From Spodoptera frugiperda (lineage: Eukaryota > Arthropoda > Insecta > Lepidoptera > Noctuidae), in assembly GCF_023101765.2 (NCBI RefSeq), contig NC_064216.1, positions 8,559,545 through 8,623,544 on the forward strand: a stretch of 64,000 bases of DNA. Reading direction: 5' to 3'. Positions 11,001 to 22,021 of the stretch are shown one piece after another (position 1 is the stretch's first letter; each line of letters starts with the position of its first letter). The notes under the pieces are model-generated. The model made no database searches. It was not told the origin of the DNA and worked only from the letters and a program-made list of their open reading frames with translations. A program made the position numbers and the translations under genes.

Positions 11001-12254
11001 TGATGTAGCTGTTTACCATAAGAAGGGCTAGAACGCGAAGGTGTTGACACGTAAAGGAAACACGTTTTAAGAAAACTTCGCTCTGTAGTACTCTCCCAAT
11101 AAAAAACATCTATGAATGCAATGTGACCGTGACTAGTTCAATCCTTGCGATCAGCTGTTCCATTATTATTGTCGCCCCTGTTCTGCATGCTCACTTTTTA
11201 TTTATAATTCACGCGGAGGATATAGACTTCTTTTATAACACATTATGCAAATTGTAACGTTTCTTGAACAGATTAAGTCATAAATCAATGTTTAATGTGA
11301 TTCGTCGCAGTTGGATGTTTCAATTAAGTTTGTTTGTTACAGACTTGCAATGCGGCGGAATACGCGAGATGGGTGCGCGCCCTCTGTGTCGAGATCCTCG
11401 GTCAGACGCCACTGCCACAGGTTCGATTTCTGGACGTGCTACCTGCCGCGGACACCGTCGGTCGGGAACCAAAGAAAGAGGCTCCTCAACAGGAGACACC
11501 CTCTTGCCCTCCTAAACCACCCCCGCGAGCTCGTCGAAGGTTACTGACCTCTACGGAGACGCAGCTCACGCGCAGAGACCACTCCCCCGCCGCTACGGAT
11601 GAGGGCATCGTCGTCGAAGACGACGACTACGACTCATCATCCGATCGCAGCTTAGACTTAACCCTCTCCCTCGACGCTTTGAAGACCACAGACGTGGTCG
11701 ATGCGCCAGTACGGAAAGCAGAGGTGATCAAATGTGACAGCTGTAGCAAACTGAACGCGGGCGCAGTACAACACCACACGTTACCACGCGCAGCGCGGTC
11801 CGAATCAGAGCAAGGTCGCCGCTACTTGAAGAGATGGGAGGGCACGGCGGGAGGTGCCGAGCGGGGCCGGTTTGCCATGGAGGCGGCTAGACGAAAAACT
11901 TCGTCGCTAGAACATCGGGCGAGATCTTGTTCCCCGAATGTTCATGAAGCTATTGCACAGTACGTCCCTGTGAGGGAACGACGTGCTTTATTTGAGTCAT
12001 TGTCACGGACCAGCGGTGGGCTGGCCCGCAGCAGCGAGCAGCTAGCTCGCATCGAGCGCTCTCCGGAGACGACACCGCGACGCGCAGCGTCGTTGCATGA
12101 CCTACAGGCTCCTCCGACGCGGTCGGTGTCAGACCTGCGCCAGTTCTTCGAGGCGGTGGCGCGCGGCGCGGGCGCGGCCGGCGCATGCGGCTCCCAGCGG
12201 CACAGCGCGCCACACTGCGCGCCGCGCGCCTTCGCCTCACTTACGTGTGCTTGA
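1910..12254 (+). CDS. PH-domain protein, three coding exons, 416 aa (family not recognised)
   Basis: Joining 1910-2027, 8494-8714 and 11343-12254 gives one uninterrupted 416-residue frame. The start at 1910 is the first ATG after an in-frame TAA at 1886. Residues 1-39 are a Pro-rich leader. Residues about 40-132 fit a pleckstrin-homology domain: G40-V-L-R opening strand, W53/W55, a Leu-rich strand region, and a C-terminal helix with the near-invariant Trp at 123 (EYARWVRALCVEIL). PH domains bind phosphoinositides or proteins at membranes. The tail has a PPKPPPR SH3-ligand-like motif (about 169-175), an acidic patch (about 199-214), a CDSC pair (244-247), a conserved-looking VPVRERRALFESLSR segment (about 321-335), and many Arg/Ser/Ala residues that suggest disorder. 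There is no signal peptide or membrane segment. I cannot name the orthologue. An adaptor or cytoskeletal role is only a guess from the architecture. Confidence 0.75.
3941..3959. repeat. 19-bp perfect palindrome in intron 1
   Basis: CCATAGTTA-G-TAACTATGG is a perfect inverted repeat around a single central base. It is short enough to be chance in an AT-rich intron, and nothing links it to the gene. Confidence 0.5.
4683..4870 (+). mobile_element. Fragment of a non-LTR-type interspersed repeat
   Basis: The stretch CTAGCTGACCCGGAAAACTT, the later AAATCTGTCCACCCGTTTTCGAGTTTTAGCGAGACTAACGAACA and the terminal TTTATATAACTA resemble a very common insect interspersed repeat 3' end. The copy is degenerate, with no transposase or reverse-transcriptase coding visible. 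The family is judged from memory. Confidence 0.45.
6038..6260. repeat. Inverted repeat and G+C-richer block in intron 1
   Basis: GAGAAATTCAAT (6038-6049) is repeated in perfect inverted form at 6092-6103. The following 150 bases (about 6120-6260) are more G+C-rich than their surroundings and are open on both strands. This looks like a transposon remnant, but I do not recognise the family. Confidence 0.3.
8494..8714 (+). CDS. PH gene, coding exon 2 (most of the PH domain)
   Basis: This exon has 221 bases between acceptor CTCCAG|GC and donor TTTCAG|GTAAAT. It completes Gly40 and encodes residues 41-113, the first strands of the PH fold. It is markedly G+C-rich (CTGCCCCTGCGTGACCTGCA and similar) in an AT-rich setting, as expected for an exon, and ends in phase 0. 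Open frames on the - strand across 8469-8707 are shadows of it. Confidence 0.8.
8775..8861 (-). mobile_element. 5'-truncated SINE (family S2) with 14-bp target duplication
   Basis: An 87-bp insert matches the 3' part of the S2 SINE in antisense: ACGCCTTTTATCCCCGAAA, GGTGTACATTACGGCACG and TACAATGTACACCC. It is flanked by perfect direct repeats TTATTATGGCCCTA at 8761-8774 and 8862-8875. This is direct evidence of retroposition into the intron. Related sequence is at 23,122-23,403 and 49,570-49,815. Confidence 0.85.
9754..10070. other. Unassigned G+C-richer block with overlapping open frames
   Basis: In intron 2, about 9840-10000 has higher G+C than its flanks. A 75-codon frame on + (9842-10069) overlaps a 72-codon frame on - (9754-9972). 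There are no recognisable domains and no matching splice signals in frame with the PH gene. It could be an exonic remnant, an enhancer or an old repeat. Confidence 0.25.
10261..10407. repeat. 71-bp perfect tandem duplication, 76-bp period
   Basis: The segment starting TAGATGTCAATATTGCCAAT at 10261-10331 is repeated without a mismatch at 10337-10407. Perfect identity in non-coding DNA implies a recent duplication, or an assembly artefact. Confidence 0.95.
10878..10897. repeat. 20-bp perfect palindrome in intron 2
   Basis: GAACGTCTTGCAAGACGTTC reads identically on both strands. It could be a dimeric protein-binding site or a hairpin. No flanking context supports either. Confidence 0.5.
11343..12254 (+). 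CDS. PH gene, coding exon 3 (end of PH domain and C-terminal tail)
   Basis: This exon has 912 bases from the acceptor TTACAG|ACT to stop TGA 12252-12254 and encodes residues 114-416. The first 19 codons complete the PH domain (final helix, Trp123). The rest is the low-complexity Arg/Ser/Ala/Pro-rich tail. G+C is far above the surroundings, and the strong codon bias produces long antisense open frames (11942-12259 -) that I regard as shadows. The long upstream open frame (from 11334) merely runs through the acceptor. Confidence 0.85.
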   Translation, partial: TCNAAEYARWVRALCVEILGQTPLPQVRFLDVLPAADTVGREPKKEAPQQETPSCPPKPPPRARRRLLTSTETQLTRRDHSPAATDEGIVVEDDDYDSSSDRSLDLTLSLDALKTTDVVDAPVRKAEVIKCDSCSKLNAGAVQHHTLPRAARSESEQGRRYLKRWEGTAGGAERGRFAMEAARRKTSSLEHRARSCSPNVHEAIAQYVPVRERRALFESLSRTSGGLARSSEQLARIERSPETTPRRAASLHDLQAPPTRSVSDLRQFFEAVARGAGAAGACGSQRHSAPHCAPRAFASLTCA

Positions 12255-12362
12255 CACATACTCTGTTGTACATATTGTAGATAGATCCGGCGTTGACCGC
12301 TATCTTTCTAAGTCGTTCGTTTTAAGACTGTTAAAAGTATTGTTATAGAAGTATCTAATATA

Positions 12363-12368
12363 AATAAA
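12363..12368 (+). terminator. Polyadenylation signal AATAAA of the PH gene
   Basis: A canonical AATAAA lies 109 bp after the stop codon. A T/G-rich stretch (TCAGTGGTTTTATT) follows about 25 bp later, the expected layout of a metazoan poly(A) site. This gives a short 3' UTR of about 130 nt. Confidence 0.7.
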
Positions 12369-13422
12369 ATGAGATGTATTGTCTATTATACTCAGTGGTT
12401 TTATTAAACCTGGCCTTGTATTTTGAAAAGCAATTATCTACTGAGCATGCGAGTTTGCGCAAAGTAAATCAAATGTAATGATTTTGCGTAGCCTTGTTAT
12501 GTCTTGAGGCATTGTTTTTATTGAAAATTCAATTTGTCACGAGAGAATTGGTGCGGTAAGTCATTAAATAACATTTGGAAGGTACCTACCTGGTAGACGG
12601 TGAAAATGTCAGTGGGTAAGTGCGCAAAGGTCGCAAGTCACGGAGTTGGGTTCTTGTCCTCGAAGTTATCTTACTTTGTGTTGTAAGTTGTAATGAACAT
12701 TGCGTTACGAAATGTTAAACAGCACATTAACCATTGTTGTCGTGTTCACATTTTGCGAATTGTGACAAAACGGTAACATCGCAGTGTGGGTAATATAGAG
12801 CAGGATTGCGTGCTCGTATGTTATGCAAATCGTAAAGATAACAACTACTGTGCAAGTAGGACGTCTTTAGACAGATGTATAATGTGGTTTGCACAATAAG
12901 TTTGCTATCTACGAGTTCGTGACAAGCTTTGTAGTCCTCTTCCTATAGTAAATGGACACAAATGAAAGTGCAGTGCACGAATACCTAGTCGCGATAAGAT
13001 TCCAAAATTGTTACGAAAGTGAATGACGCACGAGTAGATAATACTAATGAATTCATAATTCTCTGACATGTACTTGGTACCTTTGTTACTTGTGAATCAT
13101 TGAAATACTTGCAATAAATGGGATGCTCGATTGCCTATTAGCTAGACAATAGCAAGAGAAATATGGTTTGCTAAACTAGACCCTACTTCTACCGTTTCAA
13201 AATCACGTAGAAACAAGTAACAATATTAGATAAACGAGGTATAACCAAACACAGAAAGTCCAAGCAATTTATTAAATTCATAATCTAAGTATCTCAGTAT
13301 CATATTGTTGGTCGAATTCCGCATAAAGTTGGTCTAGATACAGTGGCCGATAGTATTAGTTAGGACAACAATTGCTAACATTGTTAGCGATACAATAGCA
13401 ACCGAGCGTTGCAAGAAATATT

Positions 13423-13515
13423 AAATAATAGATCTGTCTGTACCTAATAGAACTAAATACTCACAAATAATAGATCTGTCTGTACCTATTAGAACTAAAT
13501 ACTCACAAATAATAG
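13423..13515. repeat. 42-bp tandem duplication, about 2.2 copies
   Basis: The unit beginning AAATAATAGATCTGTCTGTA starts at 13423 and again at 13465, with a 9-base partial third copy at 13507. There is one mismatch (CTAATAG versus CTATTAG). Confidence 0.9.
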
Positions 13516-13685
13516 AAGTAAGTTTAAGTCTAACGCAACAAGGTAGGTACGTAAGATCAAATAGGAACTGAACTAAAAAAAAATACAGGTTGAATTGATA
13601 ACCTATTCTTTTTTTGGGAAGTCGATTAATTAGTATGAGTCCGATACGACCTTTAAACGTTCAAGAAAATAGCATAGTACTTTTT

Positions 13686-13805
13686 AAAAGGCCGACAACG
13701 CACCTGTGACTCCTCTGGTGTTGCGGGTGTCCATGGGCGGCGCTGATCGCTTACCATCAGGTGACTCGTTTGCTCGTTTGCCTCCTATTCCATAAAAAGA
13801 GTACT
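13686..13805 (+). mobile_element. Interspersed repeat fragment (family R5)
   Basis: AAAAGGCCGACAACGCACCT, then CTCCTCTGGTGTTGCGGGTG and CTTACCATCAGG match two other copies in this window (about 20,834-20,920 on + and 21,330-21,440 on -). It is a degenerate piece of a dispersed lepidopteran repeat, probably a retroelement 3' end. The short - strand open frame across it is not a gene. Confidence 0.6.
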
Positions 13806-15167
13806 CCAAAATAGCTGGAACGCAGGAAGACTTCCACTGCTGAACGTCTTGTCGACGTGAGTCGGTTTGGGATCCCATTAAATCCTTCATTCTGGGTATA
13901 CCTAGTCATAGTTTTAGGACACATCCAGATCCCGTTAGTGAGGAATCAATGGTATAATTTTCTAAATCATCATTACGTCCACACACATGAATGAAATTTT
14001 ATAATGATTTGTACAAGTCGAAAACTCCAAATTTATCTAAACAACAAAACCTATTATATCCATTGACTGCATCACCCACAAAATAACAATCAAGCGCACG
14101 CTACGATCTATTATAAATATGATACACAGGATGGCATCTACTATCTCTTTTTAACACCAAAAAACTGTGAAGTAAAAAAGAGATGGACATAACATGGGTG
14201 TTTCATTTAATACTACCAAATTAGCAGCCGGAATGCGGCCGTGTCGAATGTTCACTGCAACCTCACAAACCCGTAATTTGATATAAAAAAAAAACTTACA
14301 ATAGACAGTGAAGGAATAGAAAAAGCACAAAGGAAGCCGAGGGATGAGACAGGTAGCGGATTATGAGGAATAGATACGAACATGTTAAGGGTCTTAACTT
14401 AACGGACTTGTAATAAAATTCTTGTTTGAACTTGTTTTAGGTAATGTCAAAGAGACAACATAAAAAAATTACTGGTAACCCTAAACAGTGCACTGCATGG
14501 TTCGTAGTTTCATACGTTAGGTATCGAAAATATGCTAAGCGGCTAAGGTATGAGTAGCTGACTCTGGAGATAAGGAACCAAAATAATAGTTTGAGTGGAA
14601 CCACCCGAAATTTGTTTTGCGCAATGAAGTTCATAGGCTATCCGATATCAAATAGGTACACTAAGTAAGACTTGAGGAAATTAAGGACAAGACAGTAAAC
14701 CAGAACTAATTTCATACATGATAATGTAGATACAAGATCAAATTCCAATAGATTTTCAACTTTATGTGAACATCTTAATAGGTTGAAATTGTATTAAAAA
14801 AATTCGACCTTTCTGGGTTAGCTTGATGAGCTTGCTATGTAACTAAGTAAATAATTATCTATGCTAATATTATATTACGAGTAGTAGGTAATAATAACTC
14901 GGTCAGTGAATGTACTAGCCTTGAACGTGACTGGCGATACCGTTTTTGGTACCAAATCAAATGTTACGGTTTTTGGTTCCTGAGATGGATCATTGAAGAT
15001 GACGAATTTGACAAAGTAAATACTAGTTCGTCTGTTAAGGATGGAGCATGAAGGTTAAATGCAGCATCCGTTATATTTTTATGTTCAGTTTATTTGTATT
15101 AAGTAATTGAAAGTGATTTTCACATCAGCAACTCATGACAGTCCACAGCTGAACTTATATTAGAGGA

Positions 15168-15303
15168 GAGAAAATGATCCAATGTCTTCTTCCGTTTTGG
15201 GAAAGGCAAGAGGGTGTGTTAGAGTCTTACTGACTAAAAACCAACCGGTTCCTACTCCTGCTTTTCGAGCCGGTGCCCCGGTAACCCGCTAGGCAGTCCG
15301 CAA
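15168..15303 (-). mobile_element. Interspersed repeat S1, antisense copy
   Basis: Contains the family hallmarks in antisense: TCTTACTGACTAAAAACCA, TTCCTACTCCTGCTTTTCGA, CCCCGGTAACCCGCTAGGCA and GTCCGC. S1 occurs about 14 times in this window with a common 3' end and variable 5' ends, as expected for 5'-truncated retroposition. Confidence 0.75.
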
Positions 15304-15334
15304 ATTCTATTTTACATTAACATGTGTTTTCTAC

Positions 15335-15425
15335 AGGCTATTTTTATTGGGACAAGCCCGCCACATCCTCCCAAACCGCTGCAACTCCTGTAAGCCAAGA
15401 TCTACAGTAGATATAGACAAAGTCA
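15335..15425 (+). mobile_element. Interspersed repeat R6 fragment
   Basis: TTTTTATTGGGACAAGCCCG, ACATCCTCCCAAACCGCTGC and GATCTACAGTAGATATA recur in reverse orientation at about 52,325-52,410. It is a non-coding dispersed repeat fragment directly downstream of the S1 copy at 15,168. Confidence 0.7.
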
Positions 15426-18400
15426 CTGATGTAAAGCTATTCTATTGTTCGAATACATAAATGTGCCTAGGTAGATTTCTAGCTATAGTACGTTATCAAT
15501 ATCGTAAAATAACCTTTCGGAATTTAGATTATGGCAATTTTAACATATACAGAAGGCTAAAATGATGAATTTATGTAAATTTTAATTACCTTAAAGACTA
15601 ATATGCCTATGGCTTGACATTGGTATCGACTAATTAGCTATCTAGTCGACATTGGAATACTGAAAATAGTCTGGCGCCAGTTTACTTGGTTCACATTGAC
15701 ATTAATACAAATGGATTAGCAGATTTTCGCCAAATCTTGAAATTGGAGTGGGTGCATGATTTCCGTACAGCTTCAACTTATAAAATACTCTTAACTCCGC
15801 AGAAGATCTAGAAAAGATTCTGTCTGAAAAAATTGTTGTTCCCAAATCAGGAGAAATTTTGATGTAGATAGAGCATAGCTAACATATCAACCCTCTGTGG
15901 ATAGCGCTTTATGATCAAAACAACCAACTACCTCCTTCTTTCCTCTTTAAAAATACCTACACAAAAAATATGAGAAATAATCATGGTCAATAATCAGACT
16001 TTCTTAACTGCATTTTGGGCGTGACTTGAAATGAAGAAATGAAAACGTTTAAATAAATTTCTTCAAGACCACGTTTGCTTGCTCTACTTTGGTAGGCAAC
16101 CCAGTCCCAAACGAAGTAATATTGACAAAAAAATAATAGATTAGAATGTTTCGACTGACAGCAGCAGGTGCAAGGTTACCTTAGAATCAAATAAGGTTAG
16201 TTATGTCGTGATCGATACAATCGATTCGCCTGATGCACGCTCATACACTACCCTAGAACATAAAGCCCAAAATCCCTTGGCAACACTAAATGTCAGTTAT
16301 AAAGCTGTTGTGAATAATGTAGAAAGACAAGACCATGAACTCACTATTTAGAAGGGATTAACGTGCTTCGCGTTTACATGTTCACGTTTAAGATTTTTCA
16401 ATTATGTATCGATTTATGGCAAATTAATCGAGTTGTAATTTAACTCGATTAAGCTACGATTAACGACGTTTAACTGCTAATATTGTTAAGGAAATTCTAT
16501 TATCGCAGATAGGACGTAACTTTTAAATTGTGAGCACAGGAATGTTGGCTATTTAAGAGATAACTGATAGGTCTATTGAAATGAATCCTGGGAATGCGAA
16601 GAAAGCGAACCAGTATCTTGAGAAACATTTTGTCAGAAGTGACGAATCCATTCTGTCGGTCATAATAGTCGAATGGCTACAGTAAATAGTGACCAGTAGC
16701 CGTTGACTTATTCCCAACAAGGAGATCTATGAATCCAATTAAATCCTTTTTTTAAAACCAGTTATCTCTGTGGGAATCAAAATACGTCTTTACAAACCAG
16801 AAAACTAGAGAAAGGTCTTTTGTGTCTATGAGAACAGATCTAGTTGTGAGGATTAAACCAAGTACAAGACACCGACAATCGTAAAGGGGTAAGTAGAAAG
16901 GGTTGGAAAAGGAAGGAATAATTGAATTATTTCTTCGAATTGTTAAGATTTTTGGGGCCACCATCGAATGGGTCAGTGGTTTAGGGGACCACGACACAAT
17001 TAATCTTGTTCCAATTGCTATTGTTCTTAATTAGGTGACCCGTTTGAAAAAGGAATGTCTTTTTAACAACCGACCATTGCCGGCCAGTTAGGACATATTT
17101 TTGTTAGTGTGTGAGACTCGTGTCTCCAAGGAGGTCCATTTATTTTTAGCACGTTACTTGTATGTGATGTGAGTATCTCTTAGTAACGACAGCTGTTATA
17201 GCAATGCTTAATACAACGTTCATATTCTTGTTTCGAATTTCAATTTTGTTTAAAACACCTATGGAGTCACATCTGTCGGTGGTCAGATTATTACTGGTCG
17301 TATAGGGTCTATAGGGACCGTAATCAAGGTTGTGGAACGCCCACAAACCAGGTGTATGCAACGACAATTTTGCGTGACAACAACACTGGACCCCAAAATT
17401 TTTGACTGGGATACTAAAAGTTAACAGAATTTTATTTTAAGCGAATTTCTTTGTATCTTAGTAGCAAATTGTCGTTTGATGTCCTTGTATTTAAAAACAC
17501 TGTCTTTTCAATGTTAATGCATTTAGTTACACTATCTTTTTCAATGTTAATGCATTCATGCTTTTGGTCTACCCAATTTTGTTCTTTGTGTTAATTTGTG
17601 ATAATATTAATTTGTCTAATCGTATTTACACGTTATTTGTTTACATCTCTGCTAAGTATGTATGTAATTCTTCGTGAGAAATTAAAATAAAGATATTCTA
17701 AACCTAAACCGGCTTTTGGTACTTGTACCAAGAATTTTTTTAAATCTGTCTCATGTATGAAGTAACAGTATGTCTTCCTAAAAAAACACAAAAGCCGACT
17801 CAGCATCATCTATAACATCACCTTTACGACGAAATAACCCCCAACAGAGACAGCGACAGTGCAAACATCAATAAATAAAGACCTTGGTACCGATTGATTT
17901 CATTCTACGTATTATTAGGTTGTACCAACACGTCAATCGAGAACGGTAAACAAAAACAATGGCCCATTTTATCCCAATCAATATCGTATCGTAAACAAGT
18001 CTTTGTAGAAGCCGACTGTTTATGTTCTCAAGCAATCAATGAAGAAATAGGTCGGGATGCGTAATCCCATCAATTTGTTATGTCATTCCGTTTTGTAATG
18101 TATTTAATGACTCGGACAGCAGATGGGTTAGACGTCACGTGTCATAGTTGAAATGATATTGTCATTATGATTGCACTGCGGCTCATTCCGGCTGATTGTG
18201 TGTTTGAAGTATGAGCGCTTGATTTGTTCTGAGCTTTAATGATTGTGTGGTTTAAGACTGTGATTGGGAATATTGGATATGGTGGAAAAAAGGAAATTTG
18301 CTGTACTGATCTATAGGAATTAAGATAGGTAATTCATGGAGAAGGAAGATACAAGCAGAATGATCAAATAATAGAGATGGTTTACTGTGACATGTCCACA

Positions 18401-19233
18401 TAAACCAGTTAAATCTTTGACTGCTGTCTGTCAAGATTGTTCGAAACAGCACTTTAATGTGGTTGGTAAAATATTTCATAGAAATTAATTTAAAAAAAAG
18501 CAAAACAATATATAATACAGCTACAATCGACAATGAACAGTATAAATTAGTAGTAGATAATAGCAAGAAGTCACCACCGACTTAATGATAGTGTTGGGTA
18601 TATGATACTTACGATATTGGAATGAGATGGCCGTTTTGATACTTGTTTCTTTATTATTTTCGCCTACAGCTTCGTGTTCTAAGTGAGGTGTAATGTGGGA
18701 GTACAATAATCAATTGTTAACGGCAAATTGAATAACAATAATAAGTTTAATAATGGTACAAACAAGCATTAGATCTCTACTTGCCTTTTTGGTCAGTTAG
18801 AAGTTTTATTGGGCTTTTTTCGATCATTCACACTAATTCTATGGAGTCTGGAATAAAATTGTGCAGTACAAGTAACAGATACATCAACACCTGATACATC
18901 AGACTCAAAAGTCATAAAAAGTAACTACTACTTTGCTACACTGAAAAAACGCAACACGGTATACTTCGTTGATCAAAAGATGTTATAACCAATTGACCAT
19001 ATCTATCAAAAACAAATAAATCTTAACTGATAATTTGAATAAATGCGTAACTAAGTTTGTTTGTAACGCTTTCACTATTAAAACATTAAACTGTTGGACT
19101 AATTAAAATAAAAATAAAATAACAAGTTCAGTGATTGACAGGTTCCAAGAGACGGTTTAGCTTAGAAATAAAAGAAATACTAAACAGTCAAACGAGATGG
19201 TTATACAAAATTTGTCATTGAAGATAAGTATTA
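15426..19233. other. Intergenic region, no gene seen
   Basis: AT-rich. The open frames here (16752-16997 -, 17146-17367 -, 18252-18706 -) are short, without domains, and I do not think they code. A small imperfect duplication of about 35 bp is at 17,497-17,560 (TTTCAATGTTAATGCATT twice). Confidence 0.5.
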
Positions 19234-19330
19234 TCTGCGGACTACCTAGCGAGTTACCGGGGCTCCGGCTCGCAAAGCAGGAGTAGGAACGGGGTGGTTT
19301 CTAGTCAGTTAGAGTCTGATAGTTTTTTCC
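19234..19330 (+). mobile_element. Interspersed repeat S1, sense copy, 3'-truncated
   Basis: CTGCGGACTACCTAGCGAGT, then GGGGCTCCGGCTCG, GCAGGAGTAGGAACGGGGTG and GTCAGTTAGAGTCTGATA. The poly(A) end is lost. Confidence 0.75.
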
Positions 19331-20046
19331 CGAACAATATTAGTGTTAGTAACGTCGTGACAGTAATTGTCGGATGTCCGACTTTCACCATTTTACACCG
19401 ATTAAAAAGAAATGCGATACATTAATACATGTATGAAGTGATTATAAATCTTACAAAAAATATACAACTTCACCGGATTGTCAGCTCATTGTGTCAGTAA
19501 TTGTTAAATGTTCATGTTACAATCAATCAAATTCTATTTCTAGTCTACCAACCAGTAGGTAGGTTTGTCGGTTTTGTTTTATACACTACATACCTACATG
19601 TCTACACACACTATGTAAATTTCACACCATAAAGGGTTATATCAGGCGTACACACATAGTACAATGAACAATTTCTTTCCAACCGTGATGATTACGGCTA
19701 TATACCCCTATGGCCCTTTGCCCTTTGTTATAAACGTGTAGGCTCATACTCTGGTAAGGACATTACGGGTCGTTGGTGACAATGTCATTTAATAAAGAGA
19801 CTGTAATAAAAATATATTGTTAGCACTTTTATAATATCTGTGGGCGTTCGAGTGAGAATGGAGGGTGGGTGCTAGCTAGGGGTATTGTTCAATATCCATG
19901 TGAATTTTATGCTGATGCTGTGTACTGTGTAGGTACTTTGTGTACAACACGCTAAACGTTGCGTATTGGTCACCTATCACCAGCGGTTAACAGAGGATTG
20001 CCTTCAACAATTTTCTGTTGACAGTCAAAGACTTAGGTGTGTTAAA

Positions 20047-20132
20047 TTTTTAGTCAGTAAAAGTCTGAGACTCACTCTCGTCTCGCCCAGGGCGGGAGAA
20101 GACATTGCATAATTTTCCCCACTTAAAAAAAA
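20047..20132 (+). mobile_element. Interspersed repeat S1, 5'-truncated sense copy
   Basis: Only the 3' half is present: TTTTAGTCAGTAAAAGTCTG, CTCGTCTCGCCCAGGGCGGG, then CATTGCATAATTTTCCCC and a short A run. The shared 3' end with a missing 5' end is the pattern of target-primed reverse transcription. Confidence 0.7.
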
Positions 20133-20644
20133 GGTGTGTTAAAGTTATCGATTTTAAAAGTTTCGGTTAAACAAAGTATAATATTTTTCTATAATCTCAT
20201 CAAAGTCACTATGAATAGCATAGCTGCCGAAAAATATGTGCATCATCTGCTTATGGTGAATTTCGTTTTTTGCTTCTTTGCCAAAGATGTAAGTAATATT
20301 ATGGTATGTAGTTTAACAAATTGTATATAACCATGACTCATTTAAAACGAAGTCACCGCTTGGCTTAAATGGCAGCAGATAACTAATTATATGGAAATTA
20401 GTCGACTTCAATCCACGTGCCGGTCCTGTAATGTTATGCAAACAAATCATTTAGCTGTAGGTACACAGACAGATATGTATCAAAGGCTATTTAGACATTC
20501 AATTAGATTCTAGATTGGATCACTAAATATGATTGTTAGACAAATGTAGGAAGCAAAGGTTGTAGGTATGTGTAGGGTTCTATGACTGATCGTCGACATC
20601 GCTTGATCGTTGAGTACTTATTTTTGGAATTGAATACCAGACCC
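20133..20644. other. Intergenic, nothing recognised
   Basis: AT-rich spacer between repeats. I see no gene, RNA or structured element. Confidence 0.5.
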
Positions 20645-20940
20645 TTACTGTGGGAGAGCCATGCTTCGGCACGAATGGGCCGGCTCGATCGGAGTGATAC
20701 CACGGCCTCACAGAAAACTGACTTGAAACAACGCTTGCCTTGTGTGAGTGAGGTTACCGGAGGCCCAATTACCCCCCTTCCCAATATTCCCAATCCCCGA
20801 TTCCCCAACAACCCTTAAATTCCAACACCAAAAAGGCCGGTTACGCACTTATAACTCCTCTGGTGTTTCGGGCTTCAATAGACAGACGCGATTGCTTACC
20901 ATCGGCCTGATCGTTTACCGGCTTATGCCAAAAAACCCCT
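20645..20940 (+). mobile_element. Interspersed repeat R5, longest copy in the window
   Basis: Contains GGGCCGGCTCGATCGGAGTG, ATACCACGGCCTCACAGAAA, GTGAGTGAGGTTACCGGAGG, a run of CCCAATATTCCCAATCCCCG, then AAAAAGGCCGGTTACGCACT and CTCCTCTGGTGTTTCGGG. This composite is a familiar dispersed lepidopteran repeat. Its right half is shared with 13,686 and 21,330. Three overlapping open frames (20536-21023) are by-products of its unusual base composition. Confidence 0.65.
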
Positions 20941-21304
20941 ATATTTGTCTTGCTCATCGTAGTCTTACTGACGACCTCTGGATCCACGTGGTTACTTTAA
21001 ATTTTATGTTTATATCTATTTAAAGATTAGATATCAAAGTTTATCAATCATACATTAAATTATCGAACAAACATACATAAAACAATAATTGTGTAGTTAG
21101 TTAAGTATTTTATTATCTCTACTTCCAACTAATTGTGTCTATGTACGCCCCCTGACGTAATGGTCACGATTTCAACTATTTACGATTATTAAATTGATTA
21201 ATGTAATAGGACAAACTATGTACATTGTTTAGGTACTATAATTCCCATATACTGTATGATACTAGTTGATATTAAATTACGTTTTATAATAATTACTGAA
21301 CAAG

Positions 21305-21475
21305 CGAAGAAGAATGAAATGGCTTTTAATAGGAAAGGGGCAAACGAGCGTACAGACGATCAGTGCAGTGGTAAGCGACCGACACTGCTCATGGACAGCA
21401 AGAATATTAACACCCGCAACAACAGAGGAGTTGTAACTACGTTGTCAACCGTTGAGAGAAAGAAGGATATGGAGC
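21305..21475 (-). mobile_element. Interspersed repeat R5, antisense copy
   Basis: In antisense, AACAGAGGAGTTGTAACTAC, GGACAGCAAGAATATTAACA, GGTAAGCGACCG and GGGGCAAACGAGCG correspond to the R5 segments CTCCTCTGGTGTT, TGTCCATGGGCGG, CGCTTACC and CGTTTGCC. The copy is degenerate. The 103-codon + frame at 21256-21567 runs through it and is probably not a gene. Confidence 0.55.
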
Positions 21476-22021
21476 CCAACATACACGCTGTCACAGTGCC
21501 ATTAATAAGAATTTTGAAAGTCATTTGTATATTTCAACTTCACCCTGCCCTGCAAAGGACAACTTAAACAATGTGGCACACAACATTGTGAAAAAAACAT
21601 TAGTAATGTTGTCATATTTCCGTATAATTAGTTATCTCTCACCATCTAATCCTAATGAGCTCATGAGTCATGGGTTTACGTACAATTTGTAAAGCCCTGT
21701 ACATAATATTATGACGTACAAAAGTACCTACACACCAGCATTATCTTAGTACTATCTATAAGGTAAATTGTTGAAGATTATCGACTATCCACTTAAGCTG
21801 TTTACACAGAAACGCTTATCTATAACTGATAAAATGAAAATATTGATGTGAACCTTTTATTTTTAGAAATTACTTTACTGATATTGTGCATATCGTTACG
21901 CTTATCTCGTGCAGGCCATGACAATGGATCATCGGTTCCAAAAAGCCTGACTTAACATGTTACAGGTTCAATTGAAAGATGACTGCACGGTTGACGCAGA
22001 GGCTGAGCAACTGGCTATATA

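Larger units (their letters stand above)
8715..11342 (+). other. Intron 2 of the PH gene (about 2.6 kb)
   Basis: The donor is GTAAAT at 8715 and the acceptor is GTTTGTTTGTTACAG ending at 11342. The intron contains a truncated SINE with a 14-bp target duplication 46 bp from exon 2, a G+C-richer block (about 9840-10000), a recent 71-bp duplication (10261-10407) and a 20-bp palindrome (10878-10897). No additional exon is evident. The two flanking exons are in matching phase without one. Confidence 0.6.
12400..15167. other. Intergenic region, no gene seen
   Basis: AT-rich sequence with no open frame that looks coding. It contains the 42-bp tandem duplication (13423-13515) and one interspersed-repeat fragment (13686-13805), listed separately. 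Confidence 0.55.

Noticed and set aside
11942..12259. Antisense open frames across exon 3
   Set aside because: Shadow frames caused by the G+C-rich codon usage of the PH gene, whose frame is supported by splice sites and the PH domain.
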